Shown here: positions 1 through 9,538 of the stretch, one piece after another | Layout of the letters: each line of letters starts with the position of its first letter | Position numbering within the stretch: the first letter of the stretch is position 1 | NCBI GenBank assembly: GCA_047967505.1 | Contig: CM106539.1 | Direction: 5' to 3' (one strand) | Source: Dipteris shenzhenensis | Taxonomy: Eukaryota > Polypodiophyta > Polypodiopsida > Gleicheniales | DNA length: 64,000 nt | Notes under the pieces: generated by a model | What the model was told of the DNA's origin: nothing | What the model saw: the letters and a program-made list of their open reading frames with translations, nothing else | Database searches by the model: none | Position numbers and translations under genes: made by a program

Positions 1-339
1 GCTTCTCTGCTAGCTCATGTAAAAGAGAAGATTGCACAAGAGAGTGACTGGGTGAAGTACAACGTCGGGGTGCATGCTTCTGGGTGGGGTCCAAGCCAAA
101 GGGTAGTGGAGCAAGGGGACTGAGGAATGCACGACACAACCTACAGGATTTCCGTAGGTTGTGGAGAGACTGCACAACTGGTGGAACTCAAATATGATTA
201 TGTGGAGGCATTCATGGATTGCCAGTACATAATCGCTGAAGAGCATGACCGCATATTAGAATAGGTGGAGGATGAGGTCCCCAATGACCTGCCTAGTGGT
301 GTGGAGGAAAGTACCTCAGATAGTAACACAAAGCAGTAG
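1..339 (+). pseudogene. Decayed reading frame of unknown origin, 5' end outside window
   Basis: Frame 1 reads as plausible protein from the first base to a TAG at 337-339, broken by TGA at 121-123 and TAG at 262-264. The text is acidic near its end (residues like DEVPNDLPSGVEES) and resembles the tail of a transposase-like protein, but I do not recognise a family. Both internal stops could be C-to-T changes (CGA to TGA, CAG to TAG). It could also be chance openness in old DNA; the regular amino-acid texture is the only support. Confidence 0.3.
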
Positions 340-501
340 ACCTATATTGGAGACAAATTTTGCTTAAGCATACTTTTGGAGACACGTTTTTTATATACAT
401 GATTTTGGAGACATCTTTTGGTCTTTATTTTATATATATATATATGAAAATCTTATTAGATTCCACTTGTCTTTCATAAATATTTGTCATTTCAAAAGTG
501 G
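340..501. other. AT-rich spacer, no gene; holds the left target duplication of the gypsy element
   Basis: AT-rich DNA with three spaced copies of a TTGGAGACA-like word (about 350, 377, 404) and a short (TA)n run near 430. No coding frame. The last five bases, AGTGG at 497-501, are repeated at 13103-13107 just after the right gypsy LTR and form its target-site duplication. Confidence 0.7.
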
Positions 502-540
502 TGTTGACTCTGTGCCAACATGAACTTATGAAGAAAGAGA

Positions 541-895
541 AGGTGATACAACTTTGTGATACAACTTTGTGTTACAACTTTGTGTTACAACTTCTAGACA
601 CAACTTTATGTTACGACTTTGTGTAACAACTTTGTGTTACAAGTTTGTGTTACAACTTCTACATGAAGAGAGAGGATGTGTTACGACTTTGTGACACAAC
701 TTTGTGTTACAACTTTGTGTAACAACTTTGTGATACAACTTTGTGACACAACTTTGTGTTACAACTTTGTGTAACAACTTTGTGTTACAACTTCTACATG
801 TAGAGAGAGAAGGTGTTACAACTTTGTGTTACAACTTTGTGATACAACTTTGTGTTACAACTTTGTGATACGACTTTGTGTTACATGCAGAGAGA
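541..895 (+). repeat. ACAACTTTGTG(T/A) degenerate tandem array in LTR (U3)
   Basis: About 25 copies of an 11-13-bp unit, ACAACTTTGTGTT or ...GTGAT, arranged in blocks separated by purine-rich words (AGAGAGAG). It lies directly upstream of the TATA box, where enhancer-like repeats of retrotransposon promoters commonly sit; that function is inferred. The same array is in the right LTR at about 11929-12283. Confidence 0.85.
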
Positions 896-911
896 GAAGC
901 TCTCCAACTTG

Positions 912-919
912 TATAAATA
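912..919 (+). promoter_or_regulatory. TATA box of gypsy LTR promoter
   Basis: TATAAATA, 410 bp into the LTR and immediately downstream of the TTTGTG array. Transcription would start about 25-35 bp further on, setting the U3/R boundary near 945. The same motif is at 12300-12307 in the right LTR. Confidence 0.65.
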
Positions 920-1713
920 CCCCATAATGGAATGAAGCCCACACTCTTGGGGCATTGTGTTGAGTCTACATTGGTATTCCAAGCATTTGTCTCAAGTGTC
1001 CATGCTTCCTTGCACTGCACGTCCAAAAGCATGTCCTAACCTTGCAACCCTTCTCCCCACTCCTCCAACCCTGCAACCCATCCTCTCCCTCTCCTCCTCC
1101 CTTCTCCCTCCTCCTCCTCCTCCTCCTCCTCCCTCCTCCTCCCTCCTCCTCCTCCTCTCTCCTCCCTCTCCCTCCTCCTCTTCCCTCCTCCTCCTTCCTC
1201 CTCTCCCTCTTACTTCACCCATGCTCTTACACCTTCTTCCTCTCCCACTCCTATACTTTCCTAAACCCTTAAACTCAATGATCTACGAGGGAGACGAGTT
1301 CTCCACCATGTACTCTACTCTGAACCTTGGAACCTCCTCCTAACCCTGAACTCCTTCTAAACCTTGGAACCTCTTTCTAAACCCTGGAACTCTTTCTAAC
1401 CTTGAACTCTTTCTAAACCCTGAAACCTCCTTCTGAACCCTTAAACTCCTCCTAAACCCTACAACCCCCAATGAAGGCGAAAGCCTTCATTACCCCAACA
1501 ACAATGGTTTACGTGCCTTTTACACATGCTTGCATTATGTTTACTCACCACACTTAAGCCTACGTCTCTCACCGGAGCACGACTCGAGGTCCTAAGCTAC
1601 ATATATACTACAACGACAATTCCAATATATCTGTAGGTGACAAAAAGCCTCGGAACCCTGCAACATAGAATACCCAGCTCTTCCTACGAAAGCGGTAGGA
1701 AAGAGACAACATT

Positions 1714-1731
1714 TGGTGCCGCTGCCGGGGA
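1714..1731 (+). other. Primer binding site, tRNA-Asp type
   Basis: TGGTGCCGCTGCCGGGGA begins two bases after the LTR end. It differs at two positions from the complement of the plant tRNA-Asp 3' end used by Athila/Tat elements, so tRNA-Asp is the likely primer for minus-strand synthesis. Confidence 0.75.
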
Positions 1732-2228
1732 GACTAGCGTCTCAAGTAGCGAGTAAACATGCGTAGATAGGTGTAAAAGCCACATGATGTACAATTAGGT
1801 TAGGTAGTGGCCACGGTTGCGTAGAGCTTTCAATTACGATCATTTTACCTTTTTACAGAAAGGCAAACCGAGCTCTCCATAAAGAGTTATGGCTCGGGAA
1901 GAGTTTAGGGTTAAACCCTAAACCTAAAATCCAAACCTATAAAAACCTACTCCACCCCCCCTCATTCTTCATCTTTCACTTTTTGCCTCCATTCTCTTCC
2001 TCCTTCTGAGCCCCACGCAAGGCACTCCTCCCTCTCCATCGACCGCCCCCTTACTCCTATCCTCGCCATATGTAAGTGACATCGAGCCCTTCTCGCAGCG
2101 ATGACCTAGCCTTCCACCCACCGTCCATTGTTCCGCGACAATCCCGTTCCATCGAGAAAGACTTGGAGAGCGTCAGGTAACCACTTCGCCTTGCTTTTCA
2201 ATTTCCGTCTTTTAGTTTTTTTTTGTTG

Positions 2229-3106
2229 CTCTTTTACCCCTCCCCCTCCACCACCATCTCCCCCTCTCCCCCTCTCCCCCTCCACCACCATCTTTCCCCC
2301 TCACCTCCCCCTCCCCCCTCCCCCTCCATCTCCACCACCATTTTCCCCCTCCCCCTCCCTCTCCCTCTCCACCACCATCTTCCCCCCTCCCCCTCTTCCC
2401 CCCCACCCCCCTCTCCCCCTCCCCCTCTCCCCCTCCCCCCTCCCCTCCACTCTCCACCACCATTTTCCCCCTCCCCCTCCCTCTCCACCACCATCTTCCC
2501 CCCTCCCCCTCTTCCCCCCCACCCCCCTCTCCCCCTCCCCCTCTCCCCCTCCCCCCTCCCCCTCCACCACCACCTCTCCCCTCCCCCTTCCGCTCCACCT
2601 CCACCTCCCCCTCCCCACCCCCTCCCCCTCCCCACCTTCATCTCCACCCCCCTCTCCCCCTCCCCCTCTCCCCCTCCACCTCCCCCTCCCCACCCCCTCC
2701 CCCTCCCCACCTTCATCTCCACCCCCCCTCTCCCCCTCCCCCTCTCCCCCTCCCCCCTCCCCCTCCACCACCACCTCTCCCCTCCCCCTTCCTCTCCACC
2801 TCCACCTCCCCCTCCCCACCCCCTCCCCCTCCCCACCTTCATCTCCACCCCCCTCTCCCCCTCCCCCTCTCCCCCTCCACCTCCCCCTCCCCACCCCCCC
2901 TCCCCCTCCCCACCCCCTCTCTCTTTCCCCTCCTTCTCCCCCCTCCCCCTCCACCACCACCTCTCACTCTCTCCTCTCTCCCCCTCACTCTCTCCTCTCT
3001 CCCCCTCACTCTCTCCTCTCTCCCCCTTTCCCCCCACTCTCTCTCACTCTCTCCTCTCTCCCCCTCATTCTCTCCCCCACCCCCTCTCTCTCTCCCCCCT
3101 TACCCC
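2229..3106 (+). repeat. 878-nt CT-rich low-complexity tract with a single G
   Basis: Tandem CCCCCTCC and CCACCACCATCT words; only one G (position 2592) in 878 nt. Longer-period copies are visible: blocks ending in CCCCACCTTCATCTCC recur at about 2630, 2710 and 2835. The minus strand is a matching G/A tract with many GGGGG runs. Confidence 0.9.
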
Positions 3107-3859
3107 GCTCAACCCCCCCCCCACCCCACCCCACCCCACCCCCTCCCGCGGCGGTGCTCCGCAGCACCGCCGCCGCCGCCGCCCGCCAAGCCTCTCTAAC
3201 CCCCTCTCTAACCCTCCCCCGCCCCGCCCGCCACCGCGGCAGTGCACACAGTGCCGCCCCCCGGCTACCCGCCCCGCCAGCAGCCGAGCCGCCAGCAGCG
3301 GCACCCCCTCACCCGCCCGTCCCGAACCCCCCACCCGCCGCCCCCGCTCCCCGCCCTCCCCACTCGCCGCTCCCCGCTCGACGGCGGTGCCCCCCGCCCG
3401 CCGCCTTCGCTCCCCACCTGCCGCCCTGCGGCGGCGACCCCGCGCCGCCCCCGCCCACGCCACCCGCCGCCCTGCGGCGGCGCCCCCGCGCCACCCCCGC
3501 CCGCAGCACCGCCCCCGCCCCCTCGTCCCGCCCCCGCGGTGGCGCACACAGCGCCGCCCCCCCTCACCTCTCACCCCCCGCTCCCCGCCCCCGCCCCCGC
3601 GGCGGCGCACACCAGCGCCGCCCCCCCGCCCCGCACCCCGCACTCACACTCCCCGTTCCCCACCCCCCGCTCACCGCCCCGCCCACCGCTCGCCCACCCG
3701 CCCCGAACCCCCTCCCTCCACCCCCGCCCTCTGTGCCCCGGCGGCGCACACAGCGCCGCCCCCTTCCTCCTCCCCTGCGCACCCCCCTTGCGAAAAACCC
3801 CCCCCCCCCCGGGCGCCGCCGTCGGCAAAGCCCCCCACCTAATAAAAAAATAAAAAAAT

Positions 3860-4110
3860 AAAAAAAAACCTAACCTAAAACTAACCTCAGGTTAGTTACT
3901 AACTACGATTAGGTTAGTCGATTAACCCTAGGTTAGTTAGTCCTAACTACAGTTAGGTTAGGTTAGTTAGGTTAGCATTAACTAGAGTTAGGTTAGGTTA
4001 GTTAACCTTAGGTTAGTTTAGTTAGCCCTCGGTTAGGTTAGTCAGTTAGTATCTAACTACAGTTACTTAACCTCCCAGTTACGGTAACTGGGAGGATCTA
4101 GGTTAGTTAG
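3860..4110 (+). repeat. Degenerate TTAGG/TTAG repeat block
   Basis: Many overlapping GGTTAG, GTTAGTTAG and CTAACC words, in mixed orientation with small palindromes such as CTAGGTTAG. It follows an A-rich run at 3840-3868. Part of the gypsy leader; no function evident. Confidence 0.75.
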
Positions 4111-4581
4111 TCTAACTAGAGTCACTTGGTTTCAACCCCTCGGTTGGACTTAAAGTCCATTCACACCACCATTAGGACCCCCCCAAAACCCCAACTTTAG
4201 CCCTCCTTTAACCCCTCGAAACTCATCCGTTTGGGACCCAAATTGAACCCCGTTTGAACCCAGATTTCACACACGGAAACACCACGTTACGGGGTATTTT
4301 TCCAGCCCATTGCACACCATTTCGGCATCCCTAGCACACGTTCGTTCGCGCCCCCGTGTGGGCCTCATTTTGCATTTATTCACTCGTATTTTCACGCCGC
4401 GACCTCCGATTAACGATCCGTCTGCACCGGCACATTTCCCTACACACGTAGGACAATCCTAGGCACATTATTAACACGATGGTCCCTACACAAACTAACA
4501 TCACTCTAACTCTCCTAACGACACCACCTCCACACCCACACTTGGGGTAGCGCTCCCCTTAGCCAATCACGCACCCTCTGC

Positions 4582-7500
4582 ATGCAGTTACGTTCCGGCC
4601 AACGACTTCGACTCCAACGCTCGCCCAATCTGCAAATTACTCCACTGCAACAACCGCCCCCGCCAATCCTCTACCCCGAATCCCCCCCTAAGGTTCAACA
4701 ACTTCCTTTAACTCCTCCACGACCCAACATGGCTGGACGTCGTCCTGAGCATGATGGGGACATCGAGCTCGATGCCGAGGCTGACAACTTCTTCAATCGA
4801 CGAAATCACAACAATCACGGCCGACGCCCCTTGGGAAAACTGGAACTTCCCAAATATAATGGTAGGGGAGACCCTGCTCGCTTCCTCCAACATTTTGATG
4901 CCGCATGTCGAGCAGGTGGTGATCAATCCCATGAAACTAAGGTGGCTTGGTTTCCAATGGCCTTAACTGATGAGGTGTCAGAATGGTACCTCGACCTTCT
5001 TGTGGAAGAACGTGCTACATGGGACCTACTTCAAACCGAATTCAAACGTCGCTTTCAAACGGAGAGGCTACAAGATGATCCCGCTCTCCAACTCAGCAAG
5101 ATTGAACAAGGCCGGAGGGAAGATGTACGCACATACCTGGGAAAGATGAAGAGATTGATCGCCAAATGTGACCCATGCCCAGATGCAAAGTACCTCACGG
5201 CATGGTTCATAGCAGATCTAAGAAAGAAAATCCGCAAGGATATGAAAAAGATAAGTAGCTATGAAACATTCAGTGCTGCTCATGCGGCAGCCATTGACAT
5301 CGAAGATGGCATGACAGATTCAGACACTAGCAGTGATGATGCCAGATCAAATACACGAGATAAGCGCTCGAAAAAAGGTAAATCAAAGGACACTGCCGAA
5401 ACATCCAATGAAGATCGCCTCGAGGCCATGACCTTGAAGCTGAAAGAAGATATGATGCAGGCCATGGATCAAAAACTTCACTTGTCTCAGCCGCCAACTC
5501 AAACATATCCACGGCGAGAAAATGTCTGGTGCCCACACTGCTTGGCAAATCATACAGCAAATGAATGCCCAGTCCTAAGAGCAAGAATCAATGCACAAGC
5601 AAATCCCCCGCCACGGTTGTGGTGCCATATCTGTGTCGTCGGCGGCCATGATGAGACCAGTTGCATCTTCAACATGCGCAACAATCCGCCTCGACCACCA
5701 CAATACCAAGCGGCACCCATGCGAGTATATAGGCAACCGGCACTTGCACAAGCGCCCCCAGCTCCGAGACTAAATCCTGTACCCGTTCGGACACAAGTCC
5801 CCCAACTACTCAGGAATCCGAATCCACGACCGTATCCAAGAGCAGCAAATCCAGCTCCTCAGGCAGTTCCAATACATCAACTACAAGCCGAGGAAGTCGA
5901 CTCGCTATTTGAGTATGAAGCAGAGTACCCAGTGTACTACGTCGAAGGTGCAGAGGGTTTAATACCAGTCTATGCAAATCAAGTGCGACCCAATACATTT
6001 CGCGCACCAATCAAGTGTTACGGTTGTGGAGAAAATCATAGAATCACAGAGTGCCCTCATCGCGGTAGCCCAGCCACTTTCCAACCGCTCTGCAGGGATT
6101 GTGGCATAGGACATGCCTGTATGGATTGTCCCATGAAAAATAAGGTCCCAGAACAAACAGAGGTTAAGCCTGACATCCCCATCGGCATCATTGGGGTGGA
6201 CCATCAAAGTCTGGGTCCGGCAAGTCTAAGGTCACAACCTATCAATGTAATTACACGCCAACAGATAGCGGCTACGAAGGACCCTATCATTCCGATCCAA
6301 CCGAAGCGACTTCTGAGAAAGAAAGCACAAGGGCCTCCACCTCCGCCAAGCAATGAGCAGCCGAGTTCATCTACATCAACTCCCGAGCCTCGAATAAAAG
6401 AAGCTCCATTCCCGAATGTAGAGGTGGAGAAGGCTCATTTTCAGGCACTTCAGCAATGGGTCCAAAATGAACAAGCTCAATTTGAGGCTCAGAAACAAGC
6501 TCAAGACCCACTCCATGACTTGGCCCCACAAAGTATTGATACTGTACTCGAGCCCTTGTTCCAACAACAAACTCCACAACAGAATGTACCGCCATGTCAA
6601 CTTGAAGGAGCTGCACTCTCTAGCATCCTGAGTTGCCCTGTGTCCATTCCCATCGGAATCCTCTTACGAAATTGTCCCAATCTCTGGGAGAGTTTCAAAG
6701 GATGGATTGAACTCGCAAATCCCCCTCCACCTATGAATGACATTGATGATATCCCTGTGCGGATGGGTGAGAAAGATGACATACGCAACATCACTGTGCC
6801 TTTGATCCACAAGGCATATAATGAAATCCAAGCCATAGTGGATGGTGGAGCAGGTGTCAATGTCCTATCAAAGGATCTTTACGAAGAATGGGGTCTCCCA
6901 CCAATGCAAAAGGCTAATTTCAACATACACCTTGCCGATGATTCACGGGCTAAACCCTTGGGAATAGTGAATGGCGTGTCCACAAAGATCGCAGGAGTCC
7001 GCTTTTCCCTTCAATTCACAATCTTGGATCTCCCCAAAAAATCCTATCAAATTTTACTGGGACGTCCTTGGTTACGGGAAGCATCAGTCCTCCATGACTG
7101 GGGAACGGATAGATTGACAATCCAGAATCGAGACACTGCAGTCAGGGTGAATGTGGGGACAGGAGTTATTAAATCAATTGTTCCTAGAGCATTGGATGAC
7201 ACATCTTCCACGACGATCTCGAGCAAATCAGATCCCTTGCAACAGCATGCCATAGCAGGTGACTCACAAAGCAATGTCAATAACTGGATACAAACATTGG
7301 CAACCATCGACAACTGCCATTCATTAGACCCCATCTTCTCACAGATAGATGTTAACACACTACAGGTCGATCCTCCACCGACACATGAAGAACCAATCGA
7401 TCTAGAGATGCCTTTCTTTATGGCTGACCTCGAATGGGATAATGAACCTAAAGAAGGTACCCATACCAATGATGACTCAGATTTTCCTTGGGACCTTGAA

Positions 7501-7698
7501 ACAGAGGCTGCGAATGCTGAAATTGAAGATCAAATCTTTGATAATGACCTAGCCATTCTGCATGCCCTAATGGCAGTTGAGCTCCCAAAAGTTGAACCTC
7601 CACAGTTGCATAACAGCAGTTGCATAACAGCAGACGATCCCGCAAGAAAGCTGCAGGAGGAAATCGCAGAGAAGAGCCAAGGCCGAGCACTTCAATGA
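4582..7698 (+). CDS. gag-pro: Gypsy Gag-protease polyprotein (1038 aa)
   Basis: Forms the virus-like particle and cleaves the polyprotein. A retrotransposon Gag domain lies at about residues 85-200 (RFLQHFDAACRAGG ... DEVSEWYLDLL ... EFKRRFQ). Four CCHC-like knuckles follow at about 317, 347, 479 and 504 (for example CPHCLANHTANECP and CYGCGENHRITECP). An aspartic protease lies at about 740-840, with Asp754 in VDGGAGVN (DGG instead of the usual DSG/DTG) and the flap-side motif LLGRPWL near 823. An acidic tail follows. Start is the first ATG after the leader (MQLRSG). The frame ends 70 nt inside the open pol frame, which lies one base further on, so pol needs a frameshift or lost its fusion. 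A 14-bp tandem duplication sits at 7606-7633. Confidence 0.9.
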   Translation: MQLRSGQRLRLQRSPNLQITPLQQPPPPILYPESPPKVQQLPLTPPRPNMAGRRPEHDGDIELDAEADNFFNRRNHNNHGRRPLGKLELPKYNGRGDPARFLQHFDAACRAGGDQSHETKVAWFPMALTDEVSEWYLDLLVEERATWDLLQTEFKRRFQTERLQDDPALQLSKIEQGRREDVRTYLGKMKRLIAKCDPCPDAKYLTAWFIADLRKKIRKDMKKISSYETFSAAHAAAIDIEDGMTDSDTSSDDARSNTRDKRSKKGKSKDTAETSNEDRLEAMTLKLKEDMMQAMDQKLHLSQPPTQTYPRRENVWCPHCLANHTANECPVLRARINAQANPPPRLWCHICVVGGHDETSCIFNMRNNPPRPPQYQAAPMRVYRQPALAQAPPAPRLNPVPVRTQVPQLLRNPNPRPYPRAANPAPQAVPIHQLQAEEVDSLFEYEAEYPVYYVEGAEGLIPVYANQVRPNTFRAPIKCYGCGENHRITECPHRGSPATFQPLCRDCGIGHACMDCPMKNKVPEQTEVKPDIPIGIIGVDHQSLGPASLRSQPINVITRQQIAATKDPIIPIQPKRLLRKKAQGPPPPPSNEQPSSSTSTPEPRIKEAPFPNVEVEKAHFQALQQWVQNEQAQFEAQKQAQDPLHDLAPQSIDTVLEPLFQQQTPQQNVPPCQLEGAALSSILSCPVSIPIGILLRNCPNLWESFKGWIELANPPPPMNDIDDIPVRMGEKDDIRNITVPLIHKAYNEIQAIVDGGAGVNVLSKDLYEEWGLPPMQKANFNIHLADDSRAKPLGIVNGVSTKIAGVRFSLQFTILDLPKKSYQILLGRPWLREASVLHDWGTDRLTIQNRDTAVRVNVGTGVIKSIVPRALDDTSSTTISSKSDPLQQHAIAGDSQSNVNNWIQTLATIDNCHSLDPIFSQIDVNTLQVDPPPTHEEPIDLEMPFFMADLEWDNEPKEGTHTNDDSDFPWDLETEAANAEIEDQIFDNDLAILHALMAVELPKVEPPQLHNSSCITADDPARKLQEEIAEKSQGRALQ

Positions 7699-7723
7699 AT
7701 TCGAACGAGTCCAAACACGGATT

Positions 7724-9532
7724 GTGGAATTGTATCTTGCAAAGGTAGTCCCCTCAAAGTCAAAACCACCACCTCTTGAATGGTCCCCTGAAGGACTGGA
7801 AGGAGTATGTGCAGCACATGAACCCTTACTTGGAAACACCTTACCAGTGGAAAAGTTACCCCATAGTTCCCAACGTAAGAAGTTTCGGAAATATAAGCCA
7901 CATGTGCGGATGAAGCTCGCTCAAGAGACTTCAGAAAAAGAAAGGAAAGAAGAGCCTAACAAATTACTAAATGCAACTATGCCACCCAGTACTCATGCCA
8001 CATCTCAGGCTAGTTCAACCCCATCAGAGGCCGATCTTCGAGAAGTGCCGGAATACTTTAAGAATTATACAAGTGGCAGTGCACCAATAGCAATGCCAAG
8101 ACCAATCAGAGAATCTGAAGTTCAAGAAACCGATAGCATTGGAGAAACTCCAATCTATGAGGGACTGGCAAAAACACGCACAATAAACCTCGCCCTTGAA
8201 GGGGAGGAAGAAAAGTTGGTGTTCATTGGGAAACAGCTCCGTCAAGAAGATGAAATCAAACTCAAAGGCCTCCTAATGGAATACCGTGACTGCCTAGCAT
8301 GGTCATACAAAGAGATGAAAGGAATTTCACCAGAAGTGGCAGTTCACACGATCCCTATAAGGGAAGGTGCCCGCCCTAAGGTATGTGGACCTTATCGCAC
8401 AAATCCTAAATATGGCACCATGGTTTATGATGAGCTGAAAAAACTCCTAGATGCCGGATTCATCTACGAGATAGAGCACACTGATTGGGTTTCACCCATT
8501 GTCATTGTGCCTAAACGCAACAAGAAGCTCAGAATATGCGTAAACTTGAAAAATGTGAATGCCGCCACAATCAGGGATCACTACCCCCTACCCTTAACAG
8601 AAACAGTGTTGGAAAAGGTGGCAGGATCTGAAATTTATAGCTTCTTGGATGGCTTCAGTGGCTATAACCAAGTACAAATTGCTCCTCAAGACCAATCAAA
8701 AACAGCATTTGCTACAGAATGGGGTATTTTTGCATATAGAGTCATGCCATTCGGCCTTTGTAATGCCCCAGCCACATTCCAGCGAGTCATGTTCACAGCT
8801 TTCAAGTCATTCTTGAATAAGTTTTTACAGGTGTTCTTGGATGATTTGTGCATCCATTCAACCAAACTGGACCACTTCAAATGTCTGGAAGAAGTACTAA
8901 TCAAATGCAGGGAGTATGGCATCTCCCTAAATCCAACAAAATGCCAGTTCATGGTCACCCACGGAGTTGTTTTGGGACACATCGTCTCTCAACATGGGAT
9001 TGCAACTGACATGGACAAAATCAAAATCATCATGGAATTGCCTCCTCCTACAAATTCCAAAGGTGTACAGGTCTTTATGGGACATGCCGGCTATTATAGA
9101 AGATTTATATTGCGGTATGCCATCATAGCTAGACCACTTTACAAATTATTAGTGGAGCTCTTATGGACCGAAGAGTGCGACCAAGCCTTTGAGCTTTTAA
9201 AGTGGCGCCTAATCACAGCACCCATCCTTATATCTCCCAATTGGGATATTGATTTTCATGTTCATACTGATGGATCCAAGTATGCAATTGGGAGTGTGCT
9301 TTGTCAACCTGGTGAACATAAGAAAGACTACCCCATCTACTTCGCCAGTCGACAACTCAATGATGCAGAGATCAACTATACAACCACAGAAAGAGAAGCC
9401 CTAGCAATGGTGTACAGTGTAAAGAAATTTCGGCACTATCTACTCGCAAATGATTTTGTCTTCTACACCGATCATCAAGCATTGCTATATCTTGTGAACC
9501 GTCCGTGTACCACAGGAAGAATAACCAGATGA
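7724..9532 (+). CDS. pol: Gypsy reverse transcriptase-RNase H part of Pol
   Basis: Copies the element RNA into DNA. The frame is open without an ATG from 7628, overlapping the gag end; 7724 is a GTG, so this part is probably made as an extension of Gag. RT motifs run in order: VSPIVIVPKRNKKLRICVN near 260, FLDGFSGYNQVQIAP near 307, FRMPFG-like RVMPFGLCNAPATFQ near 340, and the catalytic VFLDDLCIHS near 370 (FLDD in place of YVDD/FIDD). RNase H begins at HVHTDGSKYAIGSVL near 514 and includes TDHQALLYLV. It stops at TGA 9530-9532 where relatives have a Trp codon; the same frame continues at once into integrase, so this is probably a TGG-to-TGA nonsense change. Confidence 0.9.
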   Translation: MELYLAKVVPSKSKPPPLEWSPEGLEGVCAAHEPLLGNTLPVEKLPHSSQRKKFRKYKPHVRMKLAQETSEKERKEEPNKLLNATMPPSTHATSQASSTPSEADLREVPEYFKNYTSGSAPIAMPRPIRESEVQETDSIGETPIYEGLAKTRTINLALEGEEEKLVFIGKQLRQEDEIKLKGLLMEYRDCLAWSYKEMKGISPEVAVHTIPIREGARPKVCGPYRTNPKYGTMVYDELKKLLDAGFIYEIEHTDWVSPIVIVPKRNKKLRICVNLKNVNAATIRDHYPLPLTETVLEKVAGSEIYSFLDGFSGYNQVQIAPQDQSKTAFATEWGIFAYRVMPFGLCNAPATFQRVMFTAFKSFLNKFLQVFLDDLCIHSTKLDHFKCLEEVLIKCREYGISLNPTKCQFMVTHGVVLGHIVSQHGIATDMDKIKIIMELPPPTNSKGVQVFMGHAGYYRRFILRYAIIARPLYKLLVELLWTEECDQAFELLKWRLITAPILISPNWDIDFHVHTDGSKYAIGSVLCQPGEHKKDYPIYFASRQLNDAEINYTTTEREALAMVYSVKKFRHYLLANDFVFYTDHQALLYLVNRPCTTGRITR

Positions 9533-9538
9533 CTCCTC

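Larger units (their letters stand above)
502..1711 (+). repeat. Left (5') LTR of gypsy element
   Basis: 1210 bp, TG...CA ends. Contains a long TTTGTG-type tandem array (about 541-895), a TATA box, a CT/CCT-rich tract (about 1080-1215) and several AACCCTGAAC/CTAAACCC-like repeats (1320-1465). Matches 11890-13102 apart from about six transitions and one extra CCT in the right copy. Confidence 0.95.
1732..4581 (+). other. Unusually long, compositionally extreme gypsy leader
   Basis: This 2.85-kb leader lies between primer site and gag. It has four parts: ordinary sequence with a TATAAAAA word at 1938-1945; a C/T/A tract with almost no G (2229-3106); a GC-rich CCGCC/CGGCGG part (about 3138-3838); an A-rich run and TTAG(G) repeats (3840-4110), then ordinary non-coding DNA to 4581. 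Long proline/serine-rich frames cross it on both strands in several frames, as expected from composition alone, so I do not call a gene here. Confidence 0.85.

Noticed and set aside
957-1343. 128-codon Ser/Pro/Leu-rich frame in the gypsy LTR (and its copy at 12345-12734)
   Set aside because: Caused by the CCT-rich tract in the LTR; it lies in the untranslated part and changes length with the CCT count.
2128-3861. Overlapping 577- and 539-codon proline-rich frames, plus long Gly/Glu/Arg-rich frames on the minus strand
   Set aside because: They lie wholly in low-complexity CT-rich and CCG-rich DNA, where stop codons are rare in every frame by composition. No domain or codon pattern supports translation.
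3860-4110. Telomere-like TTAGG repeats
   Set aside because: Degenerate, mixed orientation, not the plant TTTAGGG unit, and inside a transposon leader. The AACCCTAAAC-like words at 1320-1465 and 1907-1925 are also too short and irregular.
7606-7633. The 14-bp duplication as the cause of the gag/pol frame change
   Set aside because: Removing one copy puts the downstream sequence in the third frame, not the pol frame, so it does not explain the shift alone.
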